DNA from: Zeugodacus cucurbitae
Lineage: Eukaryota > Arthropoda > Insecta > Diptera > Tephritidae
Assembly: GCF_028554725.1 (NCBI RefSeq)
Contig: NC_071668.1
Coordinates: 48,651,732-48,715,731 of the forward strand
Reading direction: 5' to 3'
DNA length: 64,000 nucleotides
In this document: positions 22,448 to 35,176 of the stretch, piece by piece
Layout: each line of letters starts with the position of its first letter
How positions within the stretch are numbered: the first letter of the stretch is position 1
The notes under the pieces: generated by a model
Databases searched by the model: none
What the model saw: the letters and a program-made list of their open reading frames with translations, nothing else
What the model was told of the DNA's origin: nothing
Position numbers and translations under genes: made by a program

Positions 22448-24442
22448 TTATTGTTGAGAAATGCCCTCCATTTCTAAGGCTCGGAAAATCTTAGAAATCG
22501 AGTAAATAAAGGCAGCGGTGCGTAAATCATTGCAGAGACCGAATTCATTGGCCACAATCTTAATGCCTGCCCCCGCAGTTTCCATAACTGTTTGTAGTCC
22601 TGCGTCTACAATATCCGCCTCCTTCGTACAGTCTCTTATGAGCTTTAACTTTTTGTTTGGCTTGAACTTATCCTAAATAAATAAATTAAAAAAAAATCAT
22701 ATTAACAAATTAACTTATTTGCACGGTGGTCAAAGTTCACTTACCTCGCACTCATTCGTGGAGTTAAAGATCTCGTTGATTATGACTTTCTCGCGTTTAA
22801 CATTCATTTTGCCATAAGATACATGATTGATATTCTTTAAGTACTCAAAGTAGGATACCGTTACACCGCCAGCATTGCAAAACAAATCCGGTATAATGAG
22901 TACATTCTTTTTACGTAATATTTCATCGGCAGCTGGCGTCGAAGGACCATTAGCGCCTTCTAAAATCATCTTGGCTTGTACACTGTTAGCATTTTCGACA
23001 GTGAGAACCTTTTGCGTAGAGCAAGGCATTAGTATATCGCATTTTTCACCCAACAAACTGCCCTCTTTTTCGGTGGCTTTGGTATAGCCCTTGATTGATT
23101 TATTATTTTTTGCATAATACTCCATTAAGTCCTAAGTATATGAAGAAAATTAAAAAAATATTATCATGGAGATATTTATTTTCAATACGCCACATACCTT
23201 TGGATCTATGCCATTCTCATTCACTAGAGACACGTCAAATTCTTGAACACCGATCAGTTTGGCACCGGCTTCCACTACAAAAACGGATGCATGGGAACCG
23301 ACATTGCCAAACCCTTGTACGATCACGGTTTTATCTTTCCAACCAGTCTTCCAGCCTAATAAATCCATCCAATCTTTATCCATAATAAAACATTCAGCCG
23401 CCTTAAATAGACCACGTCCCGTGGCGGCGGTGCGACCATTTATACCGCCTATTTCTACTGGCTTACCAGTCGTGATGGCCAATGCATCTACATCGTTATA
23501 GCCTAGAAGAACAATTTATTTGTCTATCAAGACGTTTTCTAATATTTCATAAAAAAAATTACCAAAAGTTTTAATATATTGATCCACCAACCAACTCATC
23601 TCGCGTTGGCTGGTATTCACATCTGGTGCCGGTACATCTATACCCGGACCTATCATATTGCGACGTAATAGCTCCATTGTATAGCGACGCGTAATTGTTT
23701 GCAATTCTTGTGCAGTATACTTCTTCGGGTCGATACGTATGCCACCCTTGGAACCACCAAACGGTACATTCACGCAAGCCGTCTTAAACGCCATCAGATA
23801 AGCCAAAGCGCGTATCTCATCGGCGTCGACGTCCATGGCAAAACGTATGCCTACAAAAGAGGAACGGATATTATCAGTCAGTTATATATATCATGCTAGA
23901 CATCAGCAGTTGAAGCATTGAAAAGGAAGAACATTTTCTTGAAACACACAACTACATGCATATATTCTAGAAAATTCGTTGAGAAATTTTTTGAATATAC
24001 CAGCTTTTCTAGAAAAATAATAGCCAATAATATAATTGAACCCACCGCCTTTGAGTGGTAATCTGTGTCTAGTGTGGTGTGCGCGATAGCCGGTGATTAG
24101 CTCGTAATTGCCATCACTTCTTATTATAGGGAAGGTAACTTCCAATAGATTTGTAGTGCAGCCCATCAATTTAAGCATGGCGGAAACACGTTGTTCACGC
24201 TGTTCCTTCTTCATGTAAGGATACTTTTCCAGCTCCTTTATCATCATCGGCTCCATTAGCTGAGCGGCCGAGTGATAATAATACTCAACCATGTGTGCAA
24301 ATGGTGGGTCTTTGTCTTTATTGATTTTTTCCAAATGCTTGGGCATCACGTGCTTTTCACGCGTAGCTCCAAGTCCGGTCCAGTTTAAAACTGTCTTCGA
24401 TAGTGAAGATCGTAAAAGTTTACCATTTAAAAGGAAGGACAT
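22448..24442 (-). CDS. Gdh: Glutamate dehydrogenase, copy 8
   Basis: Exons 24046-24442, 23563-23850, 23198-23502, 22745-23131, 22448-22672; open. Replacements A446V (22784-22786) and M455T (22757-22759) both lie in the short antenna segment. M455T is shared with copy 9. Silent changes at V322 and I327 are shared with copies 9 and 17. Intron 4 has one extra A and intron 2 one fewer. Confidence 0.93.
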
Positions 24443-24898
24443 ATTGCCTTGCGATAATGCAATCCCAGTTATGATTTTTTTTTGTGTGTTTTTGTAAGAA
24501 ATTTTTTGCACTCACTTTTTCGGCAATTATTTTGGTATCCGCTGATTTTGTTGTATATTGTATATATACAATTGTATTACGAATATATAAATATTCCACA
24601 ATATTCAGTAAGAAAATATTTTTTGTTTATTTATTATTTGCGTCAGGTTTTTTTTTGTAATTATTTTCTTCGAGAACAAATTCAAATCGCTCCGTTCAAC
24701 ACAACTGTTCTTATGAAAATCTCAATATCAACTGAACTGAGAAAAATAAATTTGACAATATTGACTGTTTATGTTTTGAAGTTTTGATTTTTTCTGTTGA
24801 AAATATGTTAATGTTAATGTTTTTTTAATGTTTATTATTTTATTCTGGCAAAAATTTTGGATTTTGGGGATCGTAAAAAATGACGAATAATGCATAAT

Positions 24899-25129
24899 AA
24901 CCCCTACCCACTTACTACGCTATTTTTGGTGCATTTGTTGGATGGATTTTTGGTACCATTCACCACTTTTTTGGTGCATTTTGGTGCATTTGATGCATTG
25001 GCGCGTGGTGAAAAACCGATTTTTTCACGGCGCGCAAATGGGGTTATACAGGTCGTATGAGTACCATATTACCAAAAACAGAAAAACAGATATAAGGGTA
25101 CCAAAAACAGAGGTAAGTGGGTAGGGGTT
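24899..25129. mobile_element. MITE-like element, spacer 8
   Basis: Same element; TTTGTTGGATGG and TTGGCGCG forms. Confidence 0.65.
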
Positions 25130-25403
25130 TTGTTTTTTAATTGTAAAACTGTTGCTGTCAAGAAGCCATTTTGTTTGTGTTTGTGTAAAGAAATATTTAT
25201 TTAAAAATTGAAGAAAAATATACAAAAGGATATTACACTTTGGATCTTATAAATATATAAATGTAAAATGTGTAAAAATAAACAATCGCCTAGCGACTTC
25301 AGACGCATTCTGCAATTATTGCTGAGAAATGCCCTCCAATTCTAATGCTCGGAAAATCTTCGAAATCGAGTAAATAAAGGCGGCGGTGCGTAAATCATTG
25401 CAG
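25130..25403 (-). pseudogene. Truncated exon-5 fragment, spacer 8
   Basis: Break at 25403; MITE remnant one G shorter than usual, as in spacer 7. Confidence 0.85.
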
Positions 25404-25631
25404 TGGTGAATGCCACCAAAATTGGCGTAGTAAGTGGGTAGGGTTTTTTTTTTTAATTGTTAAACTGTTGCTGTCAAGAAGCCATTCTGTTTGTGTTTTT
25501 GTAAAGAAATATTTATTTAAAAATTTAAGAAAAATATACAAAAGGATATTACACTTTGGATCTTATAAATATATAAATGTAAAATTTGTAAAAATAAATA
25601 ATCGCCAAGCGACTTCAGACGCATTCTGTAA

Positions 25632-27625
25632 TTATTGTTGAGAAATGCCCTCCATTTCTAAGGCTCGGAAAATCTTAGAAATCGAGTAAATAAAGGCAGC
25701 GGTGCGTAAATCATTGCAGAGACCGAATTCATTGGCCACAATCTTAATGCCTGCCCCCGCAGTTTCCATAACTGTTTGTAGTCCTGCGTCTACAATATCC
25801 GCCTCCTTCGTACAGTCTCTTATGAGCTTTAACTTTTTGTTTGGCTTGAACTTATCCTAAATAAATAAATTAAAAAAATTCATATTAACAAATTAACTTA
25901 TTTGCACGGTGGTCAAAGTTCACTTACCTCGCACTCATTCGTGGAGTTAAAGATCTCGTTGATTATGGCTTTCTCGCGTTTAACATTCATTTTGCCATAA
26001 GATACATGATTGATATTCTTTAAGTACTCAAAGTAGGATACCGTTACACCGCCAGCATTGCAAAACAAATCCGGTATAATGAGTACATTCTTTTTACGTA
26101 ATATTTCATCGGCAGCTGGCGTCGAAGGACCATTAGCGCCTTCTAAAATCATCTTGGCTTGTACACTGTTAGCATTTTCGACAGTGAGAACCTTTTGCGT
26201 AGAGCAAGGCATTAGTATATCGCATTTTTCACCCAACAAACTGCCCTCTTTTTCGGTGGCTTTGGTATAGCCCTTGATTGATTTATTATTTTTTGCATAA
26301 TACTCCATTAAGTCCTAAGTATATGAAGAAAATTAAAAAAATATTATCATGGAGATATTTATTTTCAATACGCCACATACCTTTGGATCTATGCCATTCT
26401 CATTCACTAGAGACACGTCAAATTCTTGAACACCGATCAGTTTGGCACCGGCTTCCACTACAAAAACGGATGCATGGGAACCGACATTGCCAAACCCTTG
26501 TACGATCACGGTTTTATCTTTCCAACCAGTCTTCCAGCCTAATAAATCCATCCAATCTTTATCCATAATAAAACATTCAGCCGCCTTAAATAGACCACGT
26601 CCCGTGGCGGCGGTGCGACCATTTATACCGCCTATTTCTACTGGCTTACCAGTCGTGATGGCCAATGCATCTACATCGTTATAGCCTAGAAGAACAATTT
26701 ATTTGTCTATCAAGACGTTTTCTAATATTTCATAAAAAAAATTACCAAAAGTTTTAATATATTGATCCACCAACCAACTCATCTCGCGTTGGCTGGTATT
26801 CACATCTGGTGCCGGTACATCTATACCCGGACCTATCATATTGCGACGTAATAGCTCCATTGTATAACGACGCGTAATTGTTTGCAATTCTTGTGCAGTA
26901 TACTTCTTCGGGTCGATACGTATGCCACCCTTGGAACCACCAAACGGTACATTCACGCAAGCCGTCTTAAACGCCATCAGATAAGCCAAAGCGCGTATCT
27001 CATCGGCGTCGACGTCCATGGCAAAACGTATGCCTACAAAAGAGGAACGGATATGATCAGTCAGTTATATATATCATGCTAGACATCAGCAGTTGAAGCA
27101 TTGAAAAGGAAGAACATTTTCTTGAAACACACAACTACATGCATATATTCTAGAAAATTCGTTGAGAAATTTTTTGAATATACCAGCTTTTCTAGAAAAA
27201 TAATAGCCAATAATATAATTGAACCCACCGCCTTTGAGTGGTAATCTGTGTCTAGTGTGGTGTGCGCGATAGCCGGTGATTAGCTCGTAATTGCCATCAC
27301 TTCTTATTATAGGGAAGGTAACTTCCAATAGATTTGTAGTGCAGCCCATCAATTTAAGCATGGCGGAAACACGTTGTTCACGCTGTTCCTTCTTCATGTA
27401 AGGATACTTTTCCAGCTCCTTTATCATCATCGGCTCCATTAGCTGAGCGGCCGAGTGATAATAATACTCAACCATGTGTGCAAATGGTGGGTCTTTGTCT
27501 TTATTGATTTTTTCCAAATGCTTGGGCATCACGTGCTTTTCACGCGTAGCTCCAAGTCCGGTCCAGTTTAAAACTGTCTTCGATAGTGAAGATCGTAAAA
27601 GTTTACCATTTAAAAGGAAGGACAT
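25632..27625 (-). CDS. Gdh: Glutamate dehydrogenase, copy 9
   Basis: Exons 27229-27625, 26746-27033, 26381-26685, 25928-26314, 25632-25856; open. One replacement, M455T (25940-25942), shared with neighbour copy 8 and so probably spread by local exchange. A silent CGC-to-CGT change in exon 2 (R187/R188 region) is shared with copy 10. Confidence 0.94.
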
Positions 27626-28080
27626 ATTGCCTTGCGATAATGCAATCCCAGTTATGATTTTTTTTGTGTGTTTTTGTAAGAAATTTTTTGCACTCACTTT
27701 TTCGGCAATTATTTTGGTATCCGCTGATTTTGTTGTATATTGTATATATACAATTGTATTACGAATATATAAATATTCCACAATATTCAGTAAGAAAATA
27801 TTTTTTGTTTATTTATTATTTGCGTCAGGTTTTTTTTTGTAATTATTTTCTTCGAGAACAAATTCAAATCGCTCCGTTCAACACAACTGTTCTTATGAAA
27901 ATCTCAATATCAACTGAACTGAGAAAAATAAATTTGACAATATTGACTGTTTATGTTTTGAAGTTTTGATTTTTTCTGTTGAAAATATGTTAATGTTAAT
28001 GTTTTTTTAATGTTTATTATTTTATTCTGGCAAAAATTTTGGATTTTGGGGATCGTAAAAAATGACGAATAATGCATAAT

Positions 28081-28311
28081 AACCCCTACCCACTTACTAC
28101 GCTATTTTTGGTGCATTTGGTGGATGGATTTTTGGTACCATTCACCACTTTTTTGGTGCATTTTGGTGCATTTGATGCATTGACGCGTGGTGAAAAACCG
28201 ATTTTTTCACGGCGCGCAAATGGGGTTATACAGGTCGTATGAGTACCATATTACCAAAAACAGAAAAACAGATATAAGGGTACCAAAAACAGAGGTAAGT
28301 GGGTAGGGGTT
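28081..28311. mobile_element. MITE-like element, spacer 9
   Basis: Same element, TTGACGCG form. Confidence 0.65.
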
Positions 28312-28585
28312 TTGTTTTTTAATTGTAAAACTGTTGCTGTCAAGAAGCCATTTTGTTTGTGTTTGTGTAAAGAAATATTTATTTAAAAATTGAAGAAAAA
28401 TATACAAAAGGATATTACACGTTGGATCTTATAAATATATAAATGTAAAATGTGTAAAAATAAACAATCGCCTAGCGACTTCAGACGCATTCTGCAATTA
28501 TTGCTGAGAAATGCCCTCCAATTCTAATGCTCGGAAAATCTTCGAAATCGAGTAAATAAAGGCGGCGGTGCGTAAATCATTGCAG
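28312..28585 (-). pseudogene. Truncated exon-5 fragment, spacer 9
   Basis: Break at 28585; has CACGTTGGATC where other spacers have CACTTTGGATC. MITE remnant to 28626. Confidence 0.85.
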
Positions 28586-28814
28586 TGGTGAATGCCACCA
28601 AAATTGGCGTAGTAAGTGGGTAGGGGGTTTTTTTTTTAATTGTTAAACTGTTGCTGTCAAGAAGCCATTCTGTTTGTGTTTTTGTAAAGAAATATTTATT
28701 TAAAAATTTAAGAAAAATATACAAAAGGATATTACACTTTGGATCTTATAAATATATAAATGTAAAATTTGTAAAAATAAATAATCGCCAAGCGACTTCA
28801 GACGCATTCTGTAA

Positions 28815-30808
28815 TTATTGTTGAGAAATGCCCTCCATTTCTAAGGCTCGGAAAATCTTAGAAATCGAGTAAATAAAGGCAGCGGTGCGTAAATCATTGC
28901 AGAGACCGAATTCATTGGCCACAATCTTAATGCCTGCCCCCGCAGTTTCCATAACTGTTTGTAGTCCTGCGTCTACAATATCCGCCTCCTTCGTACAGTC
29001 TCTTATGAGCTTTAACTTTTTGTTTGGCTTGAACTTATCCTAAATAAATAAATTAAAAAAATTCATATTAACAAATTAACTTATTTGCACGATGGTCAAA
29101 GTTCACTTACCTCGCACTCATTCATGGAGTTAAAGATCTCGTTGATTATGGCTTTCTCGCGTTTAACATTCATTTTGCCATAAGATACATGATTGATATT
29201 CTTTAAGTACTCAAAGTAGGATACCGTTACACCGCCAGCATTGCAAAACAAATCCGGTATAATGAGTACATTCTTTTTACGTAATATTTCATCGGCAGCT
29301 GGCGTCGAAGGACCATTAGCGCCTTCTAAAATCATCTTGGCTTGTACACTGTTAGCATTTTCGACAGTGAGAACCTTTTGCGTAGAGCAAGGCATTAGTA
29401 TATCGCATTTTTCACCCAACAAACTGCCCTCTTTTTCGGTGGCTTTGGTATAGCCCTTGATTGATTTATTATTTTTTGCATAATACTCCATTAAGTCCTA
29501 AGTATATGAAGAAAATTAAAAAAATATTATCATGGAGATATTTATTTTCAATACGCCACATACCTTTGGATCAATGCCATTCTCATTTACTAGAGACACG
29601 TCAAATTCTTGAACACCGATCAGTTTGGCACCGGCTTCCACTACAAAAACGGATGCATGGGAACCGACATTGCCAAACCCTTGTACGATCACGGTTTTAT
29701 CTTTCCAACCAGTCTTCCAGCCTAATAAATCCATCCAATCTTTATCCATAATAAAACATTCAGCCGCCTTAAATAGACCACGTCCCGTGGCGGCGATGCG
29801 ACCATTTATACCGCCTATTTCTACTGGCTTACCAGTCGTGATGGCCAATGCATCTACATCGTTATAGCCTAGAAGAACAATTTATTTGTCTATCAAGACG
29901 TTTTCTAATATTTCATAAAAAAAATTACCAAAAGTTTTAATATATTGATCCACCAACCAACTCATCTCGCGTTGGCTGGTATTCACATCTGGTGCCGGTA
30001 CATCTATACCCGGACCTATCATATTGCGACGTAATAGCTCCATTGTATAACGACGCGTAATTGTTTGCAATTCTTGTGCAGTATACTTCTTCGGGTCGAT
30101 ACGTATGCCACCCTTGGAACCACCAAACGGTACATTCACGCAAGCCGTCTTAAACGCCATCAGATAAGCCAAAGCGCGTATCTCATCGGCGTCGACGTCC
30201 ATGGCAAAACGTATGCCTACAAAAGAGGAACGGATATGATCAGTCAGTTATATATATCATGCTAGACATCAGCAGTTGAAGCATTGAAAAGGAAGAACAT
30301 TTTCTTGAAACACACAACTACATGCATATATTCTAGAAAATTCGTTGAGAAATTTTTTGAATATACCAGCTTTTCTAGAAAAATAATAGCCAATAATATA
30401 ATTGAACCCACCGCCTTTGAGTGGTAATCTGTGTCTAGTGTGGTGTGCGCGATAGCCGGTGATTAGCTCGTAATTGCCATCACTTCTTATTATAGGGAAG
30501 GTAACTTCCAATAGATTTGTAGTGCAGCCCATCAATTTAAGCATGGCGGAAACACGTTGTTCACGCTGTTCCTTCTTCATGTAAGGATACTTTTCCAGCT
30601 CCTTTATCATCATCGGCTCCATTAGCTGAGCGGCCGAGTGATAATAATACTCAACCATGTGTGCAAATGGTGGGTCTTTGTCTTTATTGATTTTTTCCAA
30701 ATGCTTGGGCATCACGTGCTTTTCACGCGTAGCTCCAAGTCCGGTCCAGTTTAAAACTGTCTTCGATAGTGAAGATCGTAAAAGTTTACCATTTAAAAGG
30801 AAGGACAT
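28815..30808 (-). CDS. Gdh: Glutamate dehydrogenase, copy 10
   Basis: Exons 30412-30808, 29929-30216, 29564-29868, 29111-29497, 28815-29039; open. One replacement, T253I (29795-29797), in the GRTAATGRG segment at the start of the nucleotide-binding domain. That segment is strongly conserved among GDHs, so the change may matter. Confidence 0.94.
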
Positions 30809-31262
30809 ATTGCCTTGCGATAATGCAATCCCAGTTATGATTTTTTTTGTGTGTTTTTGTAAGAAATTTTTTGCACTCACTTTTTCGGCAATTATTTTGG
30901 TATCCGCTGATTTTGTTGTATATTGTATATATACAATTGTATTACGAATATATAAATATTCCACAATATTCAGTAAGAAAATATTTTTTGTTTATTTATT
31001 ATTTGCGTCAGGTTTTTTTTGTAATTATTTTCTTCGAGAACAAATTCAAATCGCTCCGTTCAACACAACTGTTCTTATGAAAATCTCAATATCAACTGAA
31101 CTGAGAAAAATAAATTTGACAATATTGACTGTTTATGTTTTGAAGTTTTGATTTTTTCTGTTGAAAATATGTTAATGTTAATGTTTTTTTAATGTTTATT
31201 ATTTTATTCTGGCAAAAATTTTGGATTTTGGGGATCGTAAAAAATGACGAATAATGCATAAT

Positions 31263-31493
31263 AACCCCTACCCACTTACTACGCTATTTTTGGTGCATTT
31301 GGTGGATGGATTTTTGGTACCATTCACCACTTTTTTGGTGCATTTTGGTGCATTTGATGCATTGACGCGTGGTGAAAAACCGATTTTTTCACGGCGCGCA
31401 AATGGGGTTATACAGGTCGTATGAGTACCATATTACCAAAAACAGAAAAACAGATATAAGGGTACCAAAAACAGAGGTAAGTGGGTAGGGGTT
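31263..31493. mobile_element. MITE-like element, spacer 10
   Basis: Same element, TTGACGCG form. Confidence 0.65.
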
Positions 31494-31767
31494 TTGTTTT
31501 TTAATTGTAAAACTGTTGCTGTCAAGAAGCCATTTTGTTTGTGTTTGTGTAAAGAAATATTTATTTAAAAATTGAAGAAAAATATACAAAAGGATATTAC
31601 ACTTTGGATCTTATAAATATATAAATGTAAAATGTGTAAAAATAAACAATCGCCTAGCGACTTCAGACGCATTCTGCAATTATTGCTGAGAAATGCCCTC
31701 CAATTCTAATGCTCGGGAAATCTTCGAAATCGAGTAAATAAAGGCGGCGGTGCGTAAATCATTGCAG
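31494..31767 (-). pseudogene. Truncated exon-5 fragment, spacer 10
   Basis: Break at 31767; has GCTCGGGAAATC, shared only with spacer 19, nine units away. MITE remnant to 31808. Confidence 0.85.
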
Positions 31768-31995
31768 TGGTGAATGCCACCAAAATTGGCGTAGTAAGTG
31801 GGTAGGGGTTTTTTTTTTAATTGTTAAACTGTTGCTGTCAAGAAGCCATTCTGTTTGTGTTTTTGTAAAGAAATATTTATTTAAAAATTTAAGAAAAATA
31901 TACAAAAGGATATTACACTTTGGATCTTATAAATATATAAATGTAAAATTTGTAAAAATAAATAATCGCCAAGCGACTTCAGACGCATTCTGTAA

Positions 31996-33988
31996 TTATT
32001 GTTGAGAAATGCCCTCCATTTCTAAGGCTCGGAAAATCTTAGAAATCGAGTAAATAAAGGCAGCGGTGCGTAAATCATTGCAGAGACCGAATTCATTGGC
32101 CACAATCTTAATGCCTGCCCCCGCAGTTTCCATAACTGTTTGTAGTCCTGCGTCTACAATATCCGCCTCCTTCGTACAGTCTCTTATGAGCTTTAACTTT
32201 TTGTTTGGCTTGAACTTATCCTAAATAAATAAATTAAAAAAATTCATATTAACAAATTAACTTATTTGCACGATGGTCAAAGTTCACTTACCTCGCACTC
32301 ATTCATGGAGTTAAAGATCCCGTTGATTATGGCTTTCTCGCGTTTAACATTCATTTTGCCATAAGATACATGATTGATATTCTTTAAGTACTCAAAGTAG
32401 GATACCGTTACACCGCCAGCATTGCAAAACAAATCCGGTATAATGAGTACATTCTTTTTACGTAATATTTCATCGGCAGCTGGCGTCGAAGGACCATTAG
32501 CGCCTTCTAAAATCATCTTGGCTTGTACACTGTTAGCATTTTCGACAGTGAGAACCTTTTGCGTAGAGCAAGGCATTAGTATATCGCATTTTTCACCCAA
32601 CAAACTGCCCTCTTTTTCGGTGGCTTTGGTATAGCCCTTGATTGATTTATTATTTTTTGCATAATACTCCATTAAGTCCTAAGTATATGAAGAAAATTAA
32701 AAAAATATTATCATGGAGATATTTATTTTCAATACGCCACATACCTTTGGATCAATGCCATTCTCATTTACTAGAGACACGTCAAATTCTTGAACACCGA
32801 TCAGTTTGGCACCGGCTTCCACTACAAAAACGGATGCATGGGAACCGACATTGCCAAACCCTTGTACGATCACGGTTTTATCTTTCCAACCAGTCTTCCA
32901 GCCTAATAAATCCATCCAATCTTTATCCATAATAAAACATTCAGCCGCCTTAAATAGACCACGTCCCGTGGCGGCGGTGCGACCATTTATACCGCCTATT
33001 TCTACTGGCTTACCAGTCGTGATGGCCAATGCATCTACATCGTTATAGCCTAGAAGAACAATTTATTTGTCTATCAAGACGTTTTCTAATATTTCATAAA
33101 AAAATTACCAAAAGTTTTAATATATTGATCCACCAACCAACTCATCTCGCGTTGGCTGGTATTCACATCTGGTGCCGGTACATCTATACCCGGACCTATC
33201 ATATTGCGACGTAATAGCTCCATTGTATAGCGACGCGTAATTGTTTGCAATTCTTGTGCAGTATACTTCTTCGGGTCGATACGTATGCCACCCTTGGAAC
33301 CACCAAACGGTACATTCACGCAAGCCGTCTTAAACGCCATCAGATAAGCCAAAGCGCGTATCTCATCGGCGTCGACGTCCATGGCAAAACGTATGCCTAC
33401 AAAAGAGGAACGGATATTATCAGTCAGTTATATATATCATGCTAGACATCAGCAGTTGAAGCATTGAAAAGGAAGAACATTTTCTTGAAACACACAACTA
33501 CATGCATATATTCTAGAAAATTCGTTGAGAAATTTTTTAAATATACCAGCTTTTCTAGAAAAATAATAGCCAATAATATAATTGAACCCACCGCCTTTGA
33601 GTGGTAATCTGTGTCTAGTGTGGTGTGCGCGATAGCCGGTGATTAGCTCGTAATTGCCATCACTTCTTATTATAGGGAAGGTAACTTCCAATAGATTTGT
33701 AGTGCAGCCCATCAATTTAAGCATGGCGGAAACACGTTGTTCACGCTGTTCCTTCTTCATGTAAGGATACTTTTCCAGCTCCTTTATCATCATCGGCTCC
33801 ATTAGCTGAGCGGCCGAGTGATAATAATACTCAACCATGTGTGCAAATGGTGGGTCTTTGTCTTTATTGATTTTTTCCAAATGCTTGGGCATCACGTGCT
33901 TTTCACGCGTAGCTCCAAGTCCGGTCCAGTTTAAAACTGTCTTCGATAGTGAAGATCGTAAAAGTTTACCATTTAAAAGGAAGGACAT
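31996..33988 (-). CDS. Gdh: Glutamate dehydrogenase, copy 11
   Basis: Exons 33592-33988, 33109-33396, 32745-33049, 32292-32678, 31996-32220; open. One replacement, E450G (32319-32321), in the antenna segment. Intron 2 has the shortest A run (7), a state shared only with copy 15. Confidence 0.94.
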
Positions 33989-34443
33989 ATTGCCTTGCGA
34001 TAATGCAATCCCAGTTATGATTTTTTTTGTGTGTTTTTGTAAGAAATTTTTTGCACTCACTTTTTCGGCAATTATTTTGGTATCCGCTGATTTTGTTGTA
34101 TATTGTATATATACAATTGTATTACGAATATATAAATATTCCACAATATTCAGTAAGAAAATATTTTTTGTTTATTTATTATTTGCGTCAGGTTTTTTTT
34201 TGTAATTATTTTCTTCGAGAACAAATTCAAATCGCTCCGTTCAACACAACTGTTCTTATGAAAATCTCAATATCAACTGAACTGAGAAAAATAAATTTGA
34301 CAATATTGACTGTTTATGTTTTGAAGTTTTGATTTTTTCTGTTGAAAATATGTTAATGTTAATGTTTTTTTAATGTTAATTATTTTATTCTGGCAAAAAT
34401 TTTGGATTTTGGGGATCGTAAAAAATGACGAATAATGCATAAT

Positions 34444-34674
34444 AACCCCTACCCACTTACTACGCTATTTTTGGTGCATTTGGTGGATGGATTTTTGGTA
34501 CCATTCACCACTTTTTTGGTGCATTTTGGTGCATTTGATGCATTGGCGCGTGGTGAAAAACCGATTTTTTCACGGCGCGCAAATGGGGTTATACAGGTCG
34601 TATGAGTACCATATTACCAAAAACAGAAAAACAGATATAAGGGTACCAAAAACAGAGGTAAGTGGGTAGGGGTT
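34444..34674. mobile_element. MITE-like element, spacer 11
   Basis: Same element, TTGGCGCG form. Confidence 0.65.
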
Positions 34675-34948
34675 TTGTTTTTTAATTGTAAAACTGTTGC
34701 TGTCAAGAAGCCATTTTGTTTGTGTTTGTGTAAAGAAATATTTATTTAAAAATTGAAGAAAAATATACAAAAGGATATTACACTTTGGATCTTATAAATA
34801 TATAAATGTAAAATGTGTAAAAATAAACAATCGCCTAGCGACTTCAGACGCATTCTGCAATTATTGCTGAGAAATGCCCTCCAATTCTAATGCTCGGAAA
34901 ATCTTCGAAATCGAGTAAATAAAGGCGGCGGTGCGTAAATCATTGCAG
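34675..34948 (-). pseudogene. Truncated exon-5 fragment, spacer 11
   Basis: Break at 34948; MITE remnant to 34989. Confidence 0.85.
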
Positions 34949-35176
34949 TGGTGAATGCCACCAAAATTGGCGTAGTAAGTGGGTAGGGGTTTTTTTTTTA
35001 ATTGTTAAACTGTTGCTGTCAAGAAGCCATTCTGTTTGTGTTTTTGTAAAGAAATATTTATTTAAAAATTTAAGAAAAATATACAAAAGGATATTACACT
35101 TTGGATCTTATAAATATATAAATGTAAAATTTGTAAAAATAAATAATCGCCAAGCGACTTCAGACGCATTCTGTAA